A stretch of DNA of 64,000 nt, from the NCBI GenBank assembly GCA_029866005.1, contig JARXAE010000008.1:1-64000 (forward strand), read 5' to 3'. Shown piece by piece: positions 55,044-64,000 of the stretch (its first letter is position 1; every line of letters begins with the position of its first letter). The position numbers and the translations under genes are program-made. This stretch comes from Fimbriimonas sp. Its GTDB lineage: Bacteria; Armatimonadota; Fimbriimonadia; Fimbriimonadales; Fimbriimonadaceae. The notes beneath the pieces were generated by a model. That model was not told the DNA's origin, searched no databases, and saw only the letters and a list, made by a program, of their open reading frames with translations.

Positions 55044-56129
55044 ATGTCCGACGCCGCGATGTTGCGAACGCCCCTCTACGATGCCCACCTAAAACTCAAT
55101 GCCCGCATGGTGCCGTTCGCTGGTTATGACATGCCTGTTCAGTATGCCAGCATCATTGCCGAATCGAAGGCAGTTCGTGAGGGAGCGGGAATGTTTGATG
55201 TCTCTCACATGGCAAGAGTCTCGTTTTGCGGTGAGGGAGTAGAGGCATTTCTTGAGCAGATTACGACGAACGATGTTTCCAAGCTTGGCGACGGTCAAGG
55301 GCAGTATTCGATGATGCCAAATCTTGAAGGCGGAATCGTGGACGACATCATCGTCTACCGAATCACCGCCGATCATTTCGAGGTTGTTTTCAACGCATCG
55401 AACCACCAGAAGGACGTCGAATGGTCAAAGAAGTTTATGCCTTCGACCGTGACGATGAACGATACCACCGCCGATACCGTCATGGTCGCCGTTCAGGGTC
55501 CAACGGCTCGACAAATCGTTGCCCAGCTGTCTGATAACCCAACTGCCGTCCAAGCGGCAGCCCTGTTCGAGGTAGTCAAGTGCAAAGTTGCCGGAGTCGA
55601 TACCTTCGCGGCATGCAGTGGCTATACGGGCGAAGATGGCTTCGAGCTGATCTACGGCAAAGATGAAGCAGAGACAGTGTGGAATGCGCTCCTCGCCGCC
55701 GGCGTCACTGCCTGCGGTCTTGGCTCCCGAGACACTCTTCGCGTCGAAGCCGGACTACCCCTTTACGGCCATGAGCTCACCGACGAACTGTCTCCGATCG
55801 CTGCTGGACTCGGTTGGGTGATCAGCAAAACCAAAACATTTAACGGCTCCGATGTCATCAACAAGGCTCGAGAAGAAGGAACGAGCACCAAGCTTCAGGG
55901 GATCAAGCTCGATACTAAGCGACTGATTGCGCCTGGAATGAAGGTCTACCTCGGCGAGGAAGAAATTGGTGAAGTCTCAAGCGGAGTTGTTTCCCCCCTC
56001 CTCGACACTGGAATCGCCTTTGCCCTCCTGCGCGCGGATGTCAAGCAAGGAACGGCAGTAACCATCGAAGTCCGCGGGAAGCGAGAACCGGGAACCGTAG
56101 CCAATAAGCGATTCTTTAAACGAGCATGA
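55044..56129 (+). CDS. gcvT: Aminomethyltransferase (glycine cleavage T protein)
   Basis: Folate-dependent T protein that releases ammonia and makes methylene-tetrahydrofolate in glycine cleavage. The N-terminal RTPLYDAHLKLNARMVPFAGYDMPVQY, the FDVSHMA segment, and GLGSRDTLRVEAGLPLYGHE are diagnostic. The 361-residue length is typical. gcvH and gcvP are not nearby. Its stop overlaps the ATG of the BON lipoprotein gene. Confidence 0.96.
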   Translation: MSDAAMLRTPLYDAHLKLNARMVPFAGYDMPVQYASIIAESKAVREGAGMFDVSHMARVSFCGEGVEAFLEQITTNDVSKLGDGQGQYSMMPNLEGGIVDDIIVYRITADHFEVVFNASNHQKDVEWSKKFMPSTVTMNDTTADTVMVAVQGPTARQIVAQLSDNPTAVQAAALFEVVKCKVAGVDTFAACSGYTGEDGFELIYGKDEAETVWNALLAAGVTACGLGSRDTLRVEAGLPLYGHELTDELSPIAAGLGWVISKTKTFNGSDVINKAREEGTSTKLQGIKLDTKRLIAPGMKVYLGEEEIGEVSSGVVSPLLDTGIAFALLRADVKQGTAVTIEVRGKREPGTVANKRFFKRA

Positions 56130-56449
56130 GGTACTTCTTGCTGCTTTCATTGCTCAGCGTGGTCGGATGTAATGCCGCCGACCAAGCTGACCTCAAGAAA
56201 GACGCCACTAAGCTCGCCGAAAGCTCGACTCGGTCCCTCGGGAACGCGGGGCTTGCCGCAAAAGCGAACACCGTCCTCAATCTCCGAAAGGGGCTAGACA
56301 CAAGCACCTTCTCAGTCGAATCGGAAGCCGGAACGATCACTCTCAAGGGCACGATTCCAACGACTAAAGCGAAGAAACTGATCCTCGAACTCGTTCGAGA
56401 AACAAAAGGTGTCGAGAGAGTTGTCGACAAAACGGTCATCAAACCCTAA
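56126..56449 (+). CDS. BON-domain lipoprotein
   Basis: A 107-residue protein with a lipoprotein signal ending in the lipobox SVVGC (Cys15). A single BON domain follows (about 45-105: FSVESEAGTITLKGTIPT and GVERVVDKTVI). BON domains bind membranes and are found in stress-protective periplasmic proteins such as OsmY. It begins inside an ATGA overlap with gcvT, with which it is probably only co-transcribed. Confidence 0.85.
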   Translation: MRYFLLLSLLSVVGCNAADQADLKKDATKLAESSTRSLGNAGLAAKANTVLNLRKGLDTSTFSVESEAGTITLKGTIPTTKAKKLILELVRETKGVERVVDKTVIKP

Positions 56450-56495
56450 CATTCTTGAAACTAGTTTCGCTTGCGATTCATACTTAGAAACAGCC

Positions 56496-56708
56496 ATGAA
56501 ACTCCTCCTTCCAATCCTTGTCTTATCCATCGGCCTTGCCGGATGCGGTTCTTCAGCATCCTCGACGACGGCCGCCCCGGCTCTTGATACCACCCCTCCT
56601 GCCGTCGGACAGAAGAAGTGCGATGCATGCTCCACAAACGTTGCCGTGGCCGACACGGTTGAAAAAGACGGAAAGACGTACTGCAAAACCTGCGCAGACC
56701 TGCACTAA
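56496..56708 (+). CDS. Small lipoprotein with a four-cysteine zinc-ribbon-like tail
   Basis: A 70-residue protein starting at ATG 56496. The signal peptide ends in LAGC (lipobox Cys17). After a Ser/Thr/Pro linker, the tail has KKCDAC (42, 45) and YCKTC (63, 66) separated by 17 residues. That spacing fits a zinc ribbon or a redox-active pair of CxxC motifs, unusual for a surface or periplasmic lipoprotein. I do not recognise the family. A preceding in-frame ATG at 56409 would put 29 unlike residues before the signal, so I reject it. Confidence 0.7.
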   Translation: MKLLLPILVLSIGLAGCGSSASSTTAAPALDTTPPAVGQKKCDACSTNVAVADTVEKDGKTYCKTCADLH

Positions 56709-56773
56709 GCTTCGGACCGGGCACGGATGTAGCAATCCCTCTGTGCCATATGCCAAAATTGATGTCCCCCTGT

Positions 56774-56860
<87 letters not shown>

Positions 56861-56866
56861 ATTGAG

Positions 56867-58399
56867 TTAATCTGAATTTCTCCTCACCTTTCGGTTGGGG
56901 TTAGGTCGGGAGAATCGGCTACCGTGCCGACGATACACCTCTTCTTTGTGTTTTCGATTCTCTGCACCGTTCTTGATTCCGTAGATCAGCTTCTTCATCG
57001 ATGCCGATTGCTCCTTGAATGGCACAATCGGCATCGGGTGCGGATCGAGATCGAAGAGCTGATTCCGATAGTTCTTGATCTCCTCAGCAGTGAACTCCGA
57101 TAACTCCGGGATCCAGTGTTTTACGAACTTGCAGTCCGGATCTTGATCCAAGAGTTGCTTGTCGGGCGAATAGACACGGATTGTGTTGATCCCCACAACT
57201 CCTGCCTGCATTTGGACTTGCGACCAGTGAATGCCTGGCTCATAGTCATAGAACACTTCTGCCATTGCTCTCCCCAAGGCTCGCCAGTCGAGGTGTAGCC
57301 CGTAGACCCCATACGACAAGCACATTGACCGCATCCGAAAGTTGATGAATCCTGTTGCCTGCAAACATCTCATGCAGGCATCAATCATTGGTTCCCCGGT
57401 TCGCCCCTCAAGCCAGGCATGAAGTCGTGCCTGGTCTTGAAGGAATTCAATGTTCTCGAACGCAGGATTCAGAGCGTGATCGGGCATGTCGGGCTGATCC
57501 TCCAGACGCTGGATGAAGTGATCACGCCAGTGCAGCCTCGCGGTAAAGCTCTTTAGTGAGAGGTAATGCCGACGCTGACCTGCATCAGGCTTGCCATCCG
57601 GTAATGGGTTCTGCAACTCAAACATCTTCTGTTTGGCGGTTTTGTAAACACAGCGAACTGAGAGTGTTCCCCAAGCCAAGTGAACAGACAAACGGGAACC
57701 GTGAGTGAGCGCACTGTTCGGAGACGAGATTCCGCCTCGGTACTTGACGCTCCGCTCGTTGAGAAAGTCCTGGAGAGTATCGTGAGCTGCTTTCTCTGTG
57801 ACTGGCTGAAGTCGGCTTTCAAAGTCCAGCAAACGGTGCTTTTGATTGAGTTCGAAGCGAAACTCGGAAATCTGGTCAGCGTGCCACTTCGATAGCACTC
57901 CATCAACTTTCATTCCGATCAGCTCTTTTGGCACGGGTTTCAGCCTCGCTGCCATGTGGTCGTTCCAAACCTTGATCCGGTCGTCGCGACTCTTCAATCC
58001 CCGTTTAACTGTAGAACCGGGCAATTCAATCCATCTCACTCCAGCGGATTGACACCACTCCTTGATCGCAATGTCTCTACGAAACGTCGCTTCCGTTCCA
58101 TGCTCCATGTGCGAGATGAGGATATCGATGCCCAACTCCTCATGAAGCTCGTCTAAAGTCCGAACCACTTCTCCGACACACTCAATAAAGGGCACGCCTT
58201 GCTTTGCATATCGCTCTCGAACACCATCGAGCGACTGGGCAACGGCAAACTGATGCATATCGCCAAACTCATAGGTTGCCATCAGAGAAGGCTCCCAAAT
58301 GTAGACGGGAGCAAACTCGATCATATTCTCATTAAGCCAGTTCAGCACCTCGTTATCGAAGAATCGGAAATCGCGCTTGTGAAGATAGAGTGCTCGCAT
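56867..58399 (-). CDS. Cryptochrome/photolyase family protein, probable CPD photolyase
   Basis: A 510-residue flavoprotein. The N-terminal antenna-binding Rossmann domain begins RALYLHKRDFRFFDN. The FAD domain shows GGISSPNSALTHGSRLSVHLAWGTLS, WRDHFIQRLEDQP, GRTGEPMIDACMRCLQATGFINFRMR and DYEPGIHWSQVQMQ. That last pair of motifs matches class I CPD photolyases of the PhrB-like group that repair UV dimers using blue light. The Fe-S cysteine set of (6-4) bacterial photolyases is not evident. It converges on tRNA-Leu 6 bases away. Confidence 0.9.
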   Translation of the reverse strand: MRALYLHKRDFRFFDNEVLNWLNENMIEFAPVYIWEPSLMATYEFGDMHQFAVAQSLDGVRERYAKQGVPFIECVGEVVRTLDELHEELGIDILISHMEHGTEATFRRDIAIKEWCQSAGVRWIELPGSTVKRGLKSRDDRIKVWNDHMAARLKPVPKELIGMKVDGVLSKWHADQISEFRFELNQKHRLLDFESRLQPVTEKAAHDTLQDFLNERSVKYRGGISSPNSALTHGSRLSVHLAWGTLSVRCVYKTAKQKMFELQNPLPDGKPDAGQRRHYLSLKSFTARLHWRDHFIQRLEDQPDMPDHALNPAFENIEFLQDQARLHAWLEGRTGEPMIDACMRCLQATGFINFRMRSMCLSYGVYGLHLDWRALGRAMAEVFYDYEPGIHWSQVQMQAGVVGINTIRVYSPDKQLLDQDPDCKFVKHWIPELSEFTAEEIKNYRNQLFDLDPHPMPIVPFKEQSASMKKLIYGIKNGAENRKHKEEVYRRHGSRFSRPNPNRKVRRNSD

Positions 58400-58524
58400 C
58401 GCTGAACGCCGAACTTTGACTACGCTTCCTGTGGATCACTAGTCAGCAATTCAGCTGAGATCCGAACAGCATGATTGAGTCGTGAGCACTCGGGAAGGTC
58501 TAGACGCTACAATCACCAACGAAC

Positions 58525-58983
58525 ATGACAAAAAGCGAAATTCTCGAAAACCTAAACGGTTCATTCTCCCTGCTGGAGAAGGACCTGAATGCCCTCCCTG
58601 AAGAGCTTTTCACAAAGTGCATGGGCGGCAAAGCCAGAACGGTCGCCGACATCATTTTTGAAATCATCGAGGTTAACGATCACGTAGGGGCAACCATTCG
58701 AGGCGAGGTCCCACCCGCCTGGCCATACGAGGGTTGGGTTACGGCCCCGTCTGACTTTGGGATCAAGGATGTTGTGATCGCCGGAATCCTTGCCTCTCGG
58801 GATCGGTTTGTCGGTGGGGTGGAGGCAATGTCCGAAGAAGAGCTCAACGGGACAGTTCAAACCGAGCGTGGCGAATCAACCAGAGCATCTCGTTGCCGAT
58901 TTATCGCCCTCCATAACTGGTATCACTCGGGTCAGCTTAACTTCATCCAATCCCTCGCCGGCGACGATAAATGGAATTGGTAA
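58525..58983 (+). CDS. DinB superfamily protein
   Basis: A 152-residue four-helix-bundle protein. Metal-ligand histidines of the DinB/YfiT fold appear in EVNDHVG and in the C-terminal HNWYHSGQLNFIQ. Members include thiol-dependent transferases (bacillithiol, mycothiol) and many of unknown role; DNA-damage induction of this copy is not shown. A TACAAT lies 11 bases before the ATG. A second DinB-fold gene lies at 61798, with low similarity. Confidence 0.82.
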   Translation: MTKSEILENLNGSFSLLEKDLNALPEELFTKCMGGKARTVADIIFEIIEVNDHVGATIRGEVPPAWPYEGWVTAPSDFGIKDVVIAGILASRDRFVGGVEAMSEEELNGTVQTERGESTRASRCRFIALHNWYHSGQLNFIQSLAGDDKWNW

Positions 58984-58991
58984 TATCCGAG

Positions 58992-59549
58992 TTAGACTGG
59001 CGAGAGAGGGTGTCGCACCACCTTTCGCCCGACGATAATCAGAGCAAACACCCCGAGAACGTATTCAGTCATGTGGGCAAATGCAACCGACATGATCCGT
59101 CGGTTGCTCTCAAACTTCGCATCCTTGGGCTCGATCGGAAGGAATCCGGTTCCCACGTATGAAACGGCAAGAATCCCGATCATCACAAGCCACAAGATCA
59201 CACATGCCCGAAACATCCAACCTCTAATTATTGAGGTGGAAACCGGCTGGCTCCGACGCAGATTCAGAGCCGCAAGCACGACCCCGGCGATTGCGCCAAA
59301 CCACCAAGACGCCCCGATCCCCCAGACCAGGGCCATCACCCATGGCGATTGGGAATCTACCACATGTGGGTGGTGCACGGTAAAGTACTCGACGGCCACA
59401 TTAGCCGTAATCAGATCGAGTGCGATTCCTAGCAGGCAGGCAAGGAGGATGCATTCCACGACAATCTGAATTGGCTGTCGAGACTTGAACACAACTTCAA
59501 GTATCTCTCCAGCACTTCGCCATAGAACCTCGCGGTAATGTAAATTCAT
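58992..59549 (-). CDS. Hypothetical membrane protein with four helices
   Basis: A 185-residue protein with four hydrophobic segments (about 27-45, 65-90, 107-130, 152-172) and no recognised family. ATG 59549 is preferred to ATG codons at 59570 and 59600 because TAACCC lies 8 bases upstream, in mirror arrangement with the divergent gene at 59548; the two start codons share the bases CATG. It ends 8 bases from the convergent DinB-like gene. Confidence 0.6.
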   Translation of the reverse strand: MNLHYREVLWRSAGEILEVVFKSRQPIQIVVECILLACLLGIALDLITANVAVEYFTVHHPHVVDSQSPWVMALVWGIGASWWFGAIAGVVLAALNLRRSQPVSTSIIRGWMFRACVILWLVMIGILAVSYVGTGFLPIEPKDAKFESNRRIMSVAFAHMTEYVLGVFALIIVGRKVVRHPLSPV

Positions 59550-59567
59550 GACTCTTTGGGTTACCGC
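59532..59567. promoter_or_regulatory. Divergent promoter pair with overlapping start codons
   Basis: GCGGTAA (59532-59538) and TTACCGC (59561-59567) form an inverted repeat. Each arm holds a -10-like hexamer: TAATGT (59536-59541), 6 bases before ATG 59548, and TAACCC (minus, 59558-59563), 8 bases before ATG 59549. Both genes would be leaderless and share CATG. Confidence 0.45.
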
Positions 59568-60441
59568 CATAGCCTTGAGCCTCACCCAGCCAAAGCCCAT
59601 GCAAAAGAGCTACCTTGAAATCCTAAACATCAGCCAACCTAAGCGGAGGCAGATCGTTCACACCTTCGAGGAGCACATCGAAGCCCCTAACTGGACACCT
59701 GACGGGAAGTGGCTCATCTACAACTCCAAAGGACGGCTTTTCAGAATCAGCCCCAAAGGAGGCACACCAACACCCATAGACACCGGCTTTGCAGTGCGCT
59801 GCAACAACGATCACGGAGTATCACCTGACGGCAAATCTATCGTAATCAGCGACCAGACCCACGAGGATGGGTCTTCGCGCATCTACACGCTCCCGATCAG
59901 CGGCGGCAAACCAATACTCATCACCCCAAAAGCTCCATCTTTCTGGCACGGGTGGTCACCCGATGGCAAAACTCTTACCTACTGTGCTCAACGCAACCTT
60001 CGCTACGGAATCTTCACCATTCCCGCTGCTGGTGGCGAGGAAACTCGGCTTACCGTGAGCGATGGACTCGACGATGGTCCTGAGTACTCGCCGGATGGAA
60101 AGTACATCTACTTTAACAGCGATCGCTCCGGCATCATGCAAATCTGGAGGATGACACCTAACGGATCTGACCTCACGCAAACCACGAACGACGACTTCGG
60201 GAATTGGTTCCCACACATCTCTCCAGACGGCAAATCGATGGTGATCCTCAGCTACGACAAGTCGGTGATCGGACATCCACCCAATCAAGAAGTCCAACTT
60301 CGCCTTCGAGACATGAAAACCGGCTCAATCCGCCCACTCATCAGCCTTTTTGGCGGACAAGGCACTATCAACGTCCCGTCATGGTCGCCCGATAGCACCC
60401 AGTTCGCCTTCGTCAGCTATGAACGACCTAACGCCGACTGA
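59548..60441 (+). CDS. TolB-like beta-propeller protein
   Basis: A 297-residue protein of WD40-like PD40 repeats: [62 protein letters not shown] and [12 protein letters not shown], giving about six blades. This is the TolB C-domain type. A weak hydrophobic N terminus (1-14) may be a signal peptide but is short. No TolB N-domain or tol-pal genes are nearby, so it is probably a periplasmic or surface propeller and not TolB itself. Its end overlaps the convergent GHL10 gene by 14 bases. Confidence 0.85.
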   Translation: MTLWVTAIALSLTQPKPMQKSYLEILNISQPKRRQIVHTFEEHIEAPNWTPDGKWLIYNSKGRLFRISPKGGTPTPIDTGFAVRCNNDHGVSPDGKSIVISDQTHEDGSSRIYTLPISGGKPILITPKAPSFWHGWSPDGKTLTYCAQRNLRYGIFTIPAAGGEETRLTVSDGLDDGPEYSPDGKYIYFNSDRSGIMQIWRMTPNGSDLTQTTNDDFGNWFPHISPDGKSMVILSYDKSVIGHPPNQEVQLRLRDMKTGSIRPLISLFGGQGTINVPSWSPDSTQFAFVSYERPNAD

Positions 60442-61762
60442 CGAGGAACTCAACCGCCTCAGCACCCTTTGCAGAGACGACCACGTTTTGGCTGGCCTTG
60501 ACCTGGAGAGTCGAAAGGGTCTTCCACGAATCCCCAAAGCGGCCAATGACTCTCCACTTTCCAAGTGCCAATTTCCCTTTCCAAGAATCCTTCTTCCCAG
60601 CCGGAACCGCCACAATCGGTGCTGGTCGCCAATTTTCTCCAAAACGTGGGTGCGGAGCCTGACCACTGGTGGCAACATCGTAAAACGATGCGATCTCGCT
60701 CGTAAACTTCTCCAACACGCCTTTGCTGTACCACCAGCAGTGCCCACCACTCCCAGTCTGACGAGTCAGTGACGGGTGCTTTGCAACATCCTCCGCCTTC
60801 TGGTCGGGACCATCCCCCACCAATCTGATCCCCGCGATCAAGTCCTTGTTACGAGTGCCCATGAACCCGACCTGCTCTTTCCAGTCTCGTTCGAACGAGA
60901 GATAGTTCATCCTGTACACCTGAGGCACATACTCATCCCAAGTTGGCGAGTCCGTCCATCGACTCCACGCTGGCCAGTCAATCAAATAGTTGTCCAACGC
61001 CCAGGGATGAGGTCCTGGGGAAAGCGAGATAATAAAGTCCTTGCCTGCCGCCTCTCTCACCTCACGAACGAACCGCTTTGAGAACGCCTGAACCTTCTCG
61101 GTGCGCCAACGCACCCATTCGGGTTCCTTAGGATCTAACGGAGGACGCTGGCCGTCATGTTCGGCAGCGTAGAGCTTTTGCGTGAACTCATCATAACCCA
61201 TGTCGATGTAGGGCCAAACGATTCGGTCATCCAACTGGATTCCATCTAGGTCGTACTTCTTGATCGCCTCTTTCACGATCCCAAGCAGTAGTTTCTGAGC
61301 ATCCGGATGCAGCGGATTCATCCAGACAAATCCGTTTTTGGCTACTTCGTTGCCGTTTTTATCGAGACTCAGCCAATCCTTGCGCGCCCGAAGTTCGTTC
61401 TGCGTATCTTTCCAAGCCGCCATGAAGCCGTACTCAAACCATCCAACAAAAATCAGCCCATTGCGATGCGCAGCATTCAGCGTCTCGTCCAAAAGGTCTC
61501 GCTGAACAGACCCGCTTGGAGAATTTGAAACTTTGAGCGGAACTCCGGTCGCATTGCGCATCACTTCTGATGGAAACTCCGTGTATCCGTTCTTCCAACA
61601 CTCGACGTACACCGTATTGAGCCCGATCTCCCGGAGCTTCTTCATCGAAGCCACTGTATGTGCTGGGGTGCTGATCGCTTCGTTGGCGGTGGTCGTCATC
61701 CAGGTTCCTCGCACCTCGGCTGGTGCCGAGCCTAAGATGAATGCGACGAGACTTGAAATCAT
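60428..61762 (-). CDS. GHL10-type glycosyl hydrolase-like protein (DUF187)
   Basis: A 444-residue exported protein. A short signal ([14 protein letters not shown]) precedes a TIM-barrel-like domain that opens VRGTWMTT and continues with [38 protein letters not shown] (an acidic pair at the active-site position) and SLSPGPHPW. This matches the GHL10 family, putative glycoside hydrolases related to GH10/GH13-like barrels. The polysaccharide target is unknown. A small beta C-terminal domain (about 385-444) is present. TATACT lies 8 bases before ATG 61762. Confidence 0.88.
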   Translation of the reverse strand: MISSLVAFILGSAPAEVRGTWMTTTANEAISTPAHTVASMKKLREIGLNTVYVECWKNGYTEFPSEVMRNATGVPLKVSNSPSGSVQRDLLDETLNAAHRNGLIFVGWFEYGFMAAWKDTQNELRARKDWLSLDKNGNEVAKNGFVWMNPLHPDAQKLLLGIVKEAIKKYDLDGIQLDDRIVWPYIDMGYDEFTQKLYAAEHDGQRPPLDPKEPEWVRWRTEKVQAFSKRFVREVREAAGKDFIISLSPGPHPWALDNYLIDWPAWSRWTDSPTWDEYVPQVYRMNYLSFERDWKEQVGFMGTRNKDLIAGIRLVGDGPDQKAEDVAKHPSLTRQTGSGGHCWWYSKGVLEKFTSEIASFYDVATSGQAPHPRFGENWRPAPIVAVPAGKKDSWKGKLALGKWRVIGRFGDSWKTLSTLQVKASQNVVVSAKGAEAVEFLVSRR

Positions 61763-61770
61763 TATCAGGG

Positions 61771-61776
61771 AGTATA
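61771..61776 (-). promoter_or_regulatory. -10 element of the GHL10 gene (leaderless type)
   Basis: TATACT on the minus strand, 8 bases from ATG 61762. The divergent DinB-like gene at 61798 instead has a GAGGAAG ribosome site. Confidence 0.45.
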
Positions 61777-61797
61777 TCTGGGTAATGTTGAGGAAGA

Positions 61798-62289
61798 ATG
61801 CCAATCAAACGCGCCCTCAAGGGCCAATACCGAGCTGCACTAGCAATGCTTCGTGAAACAATTGAGCTATGCCCAGCCGAAACCTGGATTGCCGGAGAGC
61901 ACCCACGCAACTTTTGGCGAATCGCTTACCATGCGCTCCATTTCACTCATTGTTATGCAATGCCGACAGCAGAAGACTTTGTCCCCTGGGAGCTTCATCG
62001 CGACTGCACAGACCTTTGGGACGATGCGAATCCACCGATCCTGGAACCATACACACAGGAACAGATTCTGGACTACCTCAGCTTCATTGATGAGAGCATC
62101 TCGAGTTGGGTTGATCGGCTGGATCTCGATAGTCAAGAATCCGGTTTCAGTTGGTACCCAAACCTACCCAAGCTCGACCATCAACTCCTCAATTTACGTC
62201 ACTTGGCCGGACACGCCGGTCAACTATCCGAACTCGTTATGCAGGCGGGGATTCACGAAGTCAGGTGGAGCACGAGAGTTCCGCGGTAG
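61798..62289 (+). CDS. DinB-like protein
   Basis: A 163-residue four-helix protein of the DinB fold. Histidines that could bind metal are in AYHALHFTH (44-52) and the C-terminal NLRHLAGHAGQLSE. The ATG is preceded by GAGGAAG. It lies between a divergent GHL10 hydrolase and a subtilase. No function can be assigned; thiol-transferase-like activity is possible for the fold. Confidence 0.75.
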   Translation: MPIKRALKGQYRAALAMLRETIELCPAETWIAGEHPRNFWRIAYHALHFTHCYAMPTAEDFVPWELHRDCTDLWDDANPPILEPYTQEQILDYLSFIDESISSWVDRLDLDSQESGFSWYPNLPKLDHQLLNLRHLAGHAGQLSELVMQAGIHEVRWSTRVPR

Positions 62290-62373
62290 GTCTTTGGAAT
62301 CATTACCGAATATGTGCCAGCTTTCGGATGCAAAATGTTTGTATTCCGCAGCGTTGCGGAATAAGTTAATTCC

Positions 62374-63711
62374 ATGCAATTGAGATTCTTGACCTCCGCA
62401 AGCATCGTTCTTGGCCTAGCCGCGTGCGGCCTAGCACAGTCCAAATTCATCGGCCCCCTCAACGGTCCCACCTTCATGCCGGGTGAAGTGATCGTGAAGT
62501 TCAAGGAGTCAACCTCACCTCGAGCGCGACAAGCACTTTCGAAGCGATTTGGAGCGATGAATTCCGCATCACTTGCCGCTCCATCGTTCAACTCAACTTC
62601 CGCAACGGACACTGTCGTCCTGAGAATCTCTGGAGATGTCAAAAACACCATTGATGATCTGCGATCAAACGGAGATATCGACTACGCTGAGCCTAACTGG
62701 GTTTATCGAACCCAGGTTATCTCGAACGACACGCGATACACCAACGGCACCCTTTGGGGAATGTACGGAGCAGCGACTCCTTTGTTCAAAAATCAGTTCG
62801 GTAGCAACGCCGCAGCAGCTTGGAATGCTAACAAAACTGGATCAGCTAACGTCTATGTCGGAATCATCGATGAAGGGGTCATGTTCAACCATGAAGATCT
62901 GGCCGCCAACTTCTGGCTCAATACCTTCGACCCAACCGATGGTATTGATAATGACGGCAACGGATACGTTGATGACACCCGCGGATGGGACTTTGCCGGT
63001 GGCAACAATACCGTTTACGACGGAACTTCAGATGACCACGGCACCCACGTTGCCGGAACCATCGGAGGAGCCGGAGGTAACGGTAAGGGAGTTGCTGGAG
63101 TTTGCTGGAAGGTCAAGATGATCTCCGCAAAGTTTCTTGGAGCGTCTGGCGGAAACACCGCCAATGCAGTCAGAGCAATCGACTATATTACCGACTTGAA
63201 GGTTCGCCACGGTCTTAACATCGTTGCTACCAACAACTCATGGGGCGGTGGCGGATATAGCCAAGCGCTGGCCGACGCGATCACACGTGCAAACAACGCA
63301 GGGATTCTGTTTATTGCCGCTGCTGGCAACAATGGAACGAACAACGACAGCGTCGCGAATTACCCGAGTAACTACACCATGGCAAACGTCATTGCAGTCG
63401 GTGCTTTGACGAATACCGGAGCTCCGGCTAGCTTCTCCAACTTCGGACGTACGCAGGTTGATCTATTTGCTCCTGGCAGTGGAATCTGGTCAACTGTACC
63501 GGGCACCGGTAACACATCGGCGTACGCATCATACAACGGAACGTCGATGGCGACTCCACACGTCACTGGTGCGGCAGCCCTCTACAAGGCGATCAATCCT
63601 ACGGCAACTGCAGCTCAAATCAAGTCTGCGATCCTGTCCAGAACTACTGCCACCTCCACGGTCAGCACCCGGTGTGTCACCGGTGGTCGGCTCAACGTCG
63701 GCGGCTTCTGA
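62374..63711 (+). CDS. Subtilisin-like serine protease (S8)
   Basis: A 445-residue secreted protease. The N terminus has a signal; LAAC (15-18) fits a lipobox, so it may be a lipoprotein, with signal peptidase I cleavage after Ala21 as the alternative. An inhibitor_I9-like propeptide follows (about 35-110, VIVKFKE). The catalytic domain shows Asp166 (GIIDEGV), His222 (DHGTHVAGT), oxyanion Asn320 (AAGNNG) and Ser392 (NGTSMATPH). It has no C-terminal sorting domain. A strong hairpin terminator follows. Confidence 0.94.
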   Translation: MQLRFLTSASIVLGLAACGLAQSKFIGPLNGPTFMPGEVIVKFKESTSPRARQALSKRFGAMNSASLAAPSFNSTSATDTVVLRISGDVKNTIDDLRSNGDIDYAEPNWVYRTQVISNDTRYTNGTLWGMYGAATPLFKNQFGSNAAAAWNANKTGSANVYVGIIDEGVMFNHEDLAANFWLNTFDPTDGIDNDGNGYVDDTRGWDFAGGNNTVYDGTSDDHGTHVAGTIGGAGGNGKGVAGVCWKVKMISAKFLGASGGNTANAVRAIDYITDLKVRHGLNIVATNNSWGGGGYSQALADAITRANNAGILFIAAAGNNGTNNDSVANYPSNYTMANVIAVGALTNTGAPASFSNFGRTQVDLFAPGSGIWSTVPGTGNTSAYASYNGTSMATPHVTGAAALYKAINPTATAAQIKSAILSRTTATSTVSTRCVTGGRLNVGGF

Positions 63712-63723
63712 GCTCTGCTAATT

Positions 63724-63765
63724 TCCCCCCAACTTCCCAGAGGGAAAATGGGGGGATTCTTTGTT
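63724..63765 (+). terminator. Terminator of the subtilase gene
   Basis: CCCCCC (63725-63730) pairs with GGGGGG (63750-63755) and TTCCC (63734-63738) with GGGAA (63742-63746), followed by ATTCTTTGTTT. Confidence 0.8.
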
Positions 63766-63790
63766 TGGATCATCTAAAAGGGATGCGAGC

Positions 63791-64000
63791 TCACCGAGTT
63801 GACTGGCGTTGCACAAACTCCATTTCAAAAGTCTCAAGTGCGCTTGGAAGATTTGGATTAGCGATTCGCTCTATCAGCCGCTCCCAAGCACGCGGGATCA
63901 CCTCTCCGATCGGCGATCTCAAAGTCGAGATGGCGATTTCAAAGTCCTCAGCGTCCGGATGAGATCCGTATCCCATGACTTGACAGTCCTCCGGAACTCG
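63791..64000 (-). CDS. Partial hypothetical protein (5' end outside window)
   Basis: An open frame on the minus strand from the window edge to a stop at 63791, about 69 residues. The first visible residues (RVPEDCQVMGYGSHPDAEDFE) read on without a break, so the gene probably begins beyond the window and the ATG at 63976 is internal. Not recognised; acidic, no membrane segment. It converges on the subtilase gene behind that gene's terminator. Confidence 0.5.
   Translation of the reverse strand, partial: RVPEDCQVMGYGSHPDAEDFEIAISTLRSPIGEVIPRAWERLIERIANPNLPSALETFEMEFVQRQSTR

Overview
The window looks like chromosomal DNA of a free-living, heterotrophic diderm bacterium. My best guess is Armatimonadota, class Fimbriimonadia. 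That is an inference from the combination of an H-X9-DG-type prepilin, a PEP-CTERM protein, lipoproteins, a beta-barrel-like protein ending in Phe, TolB-like and GHL10 proteins, moderate G+C, and many promoters whose -10 box lies 6-8 bases before the start codon. No phage, insertion sequence, CRISPR array or integrase was seen. Genes are densely packed, often with ATGA or TAATG overlaps, and no gene-free stretch exceeds about 300 bases.

Layout. 1-6.4 kb: end of an exonuclease III gene, a membrane pyrophosphatase with an extra ~265-residue domain, tRNA-Pro, a secreted DUF4139 protein, MsrB and a glycine-rich RRM protein. 6.6-13 kb: pilus motor ATPases PilB and PilT, PyrE, LysRS and a pilin-like secreted protein. 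13.1-18.1 kb: a run of plus-strand genes, namely a GT26 glycosyltransferase, a cobalamin adenosyltransferase, a LolA-like protein, FeoA-FeoB and an HD-domain protein with the residue set of PhnZ-type di-iron oxygenases. 18.1-22.0 kb: the ffh-rpsP-khpA-rimM translation and secretion operon (minus strand) and a GT4 glycosyltransferase. 22.1-25.4 kb: a small membrane protein, a secreted barrel-like protein and rfbBA. 25.4-31.0 kb: obgE-nadD-rsfS and a TPR/membrane protein, facing radC with a bacterial translin homologue, then a PEP-CTERM protein.

31.1-40.4 kb holds most of the late MEP isoprenoid pathway: ispG, ispH and a fused ispDF. Among these genes lie an EF-G paralogue, tRNA-Gly, an inositol-phosphatase-like gene, a PIN-TRAM membrane protein and a transglutaminase-like protein. 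40.5-46.6 kb: TopA, a GNAT acetyltransferase, small membrane proteins, ComF, DUF1854 and a stand-alone LuxR-type regulator. 46.8-54.0 kb: a methyltransferase, MnmE, ClpB and a YncE-like propeller fused to a phosphoesterase. 54.0-64.0 kb: a HEAT-like unknown protein, GcvT, two small lipoproteins, tRNA-Leu, a photolyase, two DinB-fold proteins, a TolB-like propeller with a divergent membrane protein, a GHL10 hydrolase, a subtilase and the start of an unknown gene cut by the window edge.

What stands out. (1) About eighteen genes have a -10-like hexamer placed so that transcription would begin at or within a few bases of the start codon, which suggests leaderless mRNAs. In one divergent pair the two start codons share a single CATG. 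(2) The HD protein behind feoB carries the full PhnZ-type residue set. (3) A translin-family gene overlaps radC. (4) The pyrophosphatase has a large inserted domain predicted to be outside the cytoplasm. (5) Rho-independent terminators of two minus-strand genes lie inside the coding ends of their convergent neighbours. I did not find a clear multi-gene system of an unknown kind; the translin-RadC pair and the HD oxygenase are the best candidates for new biology.
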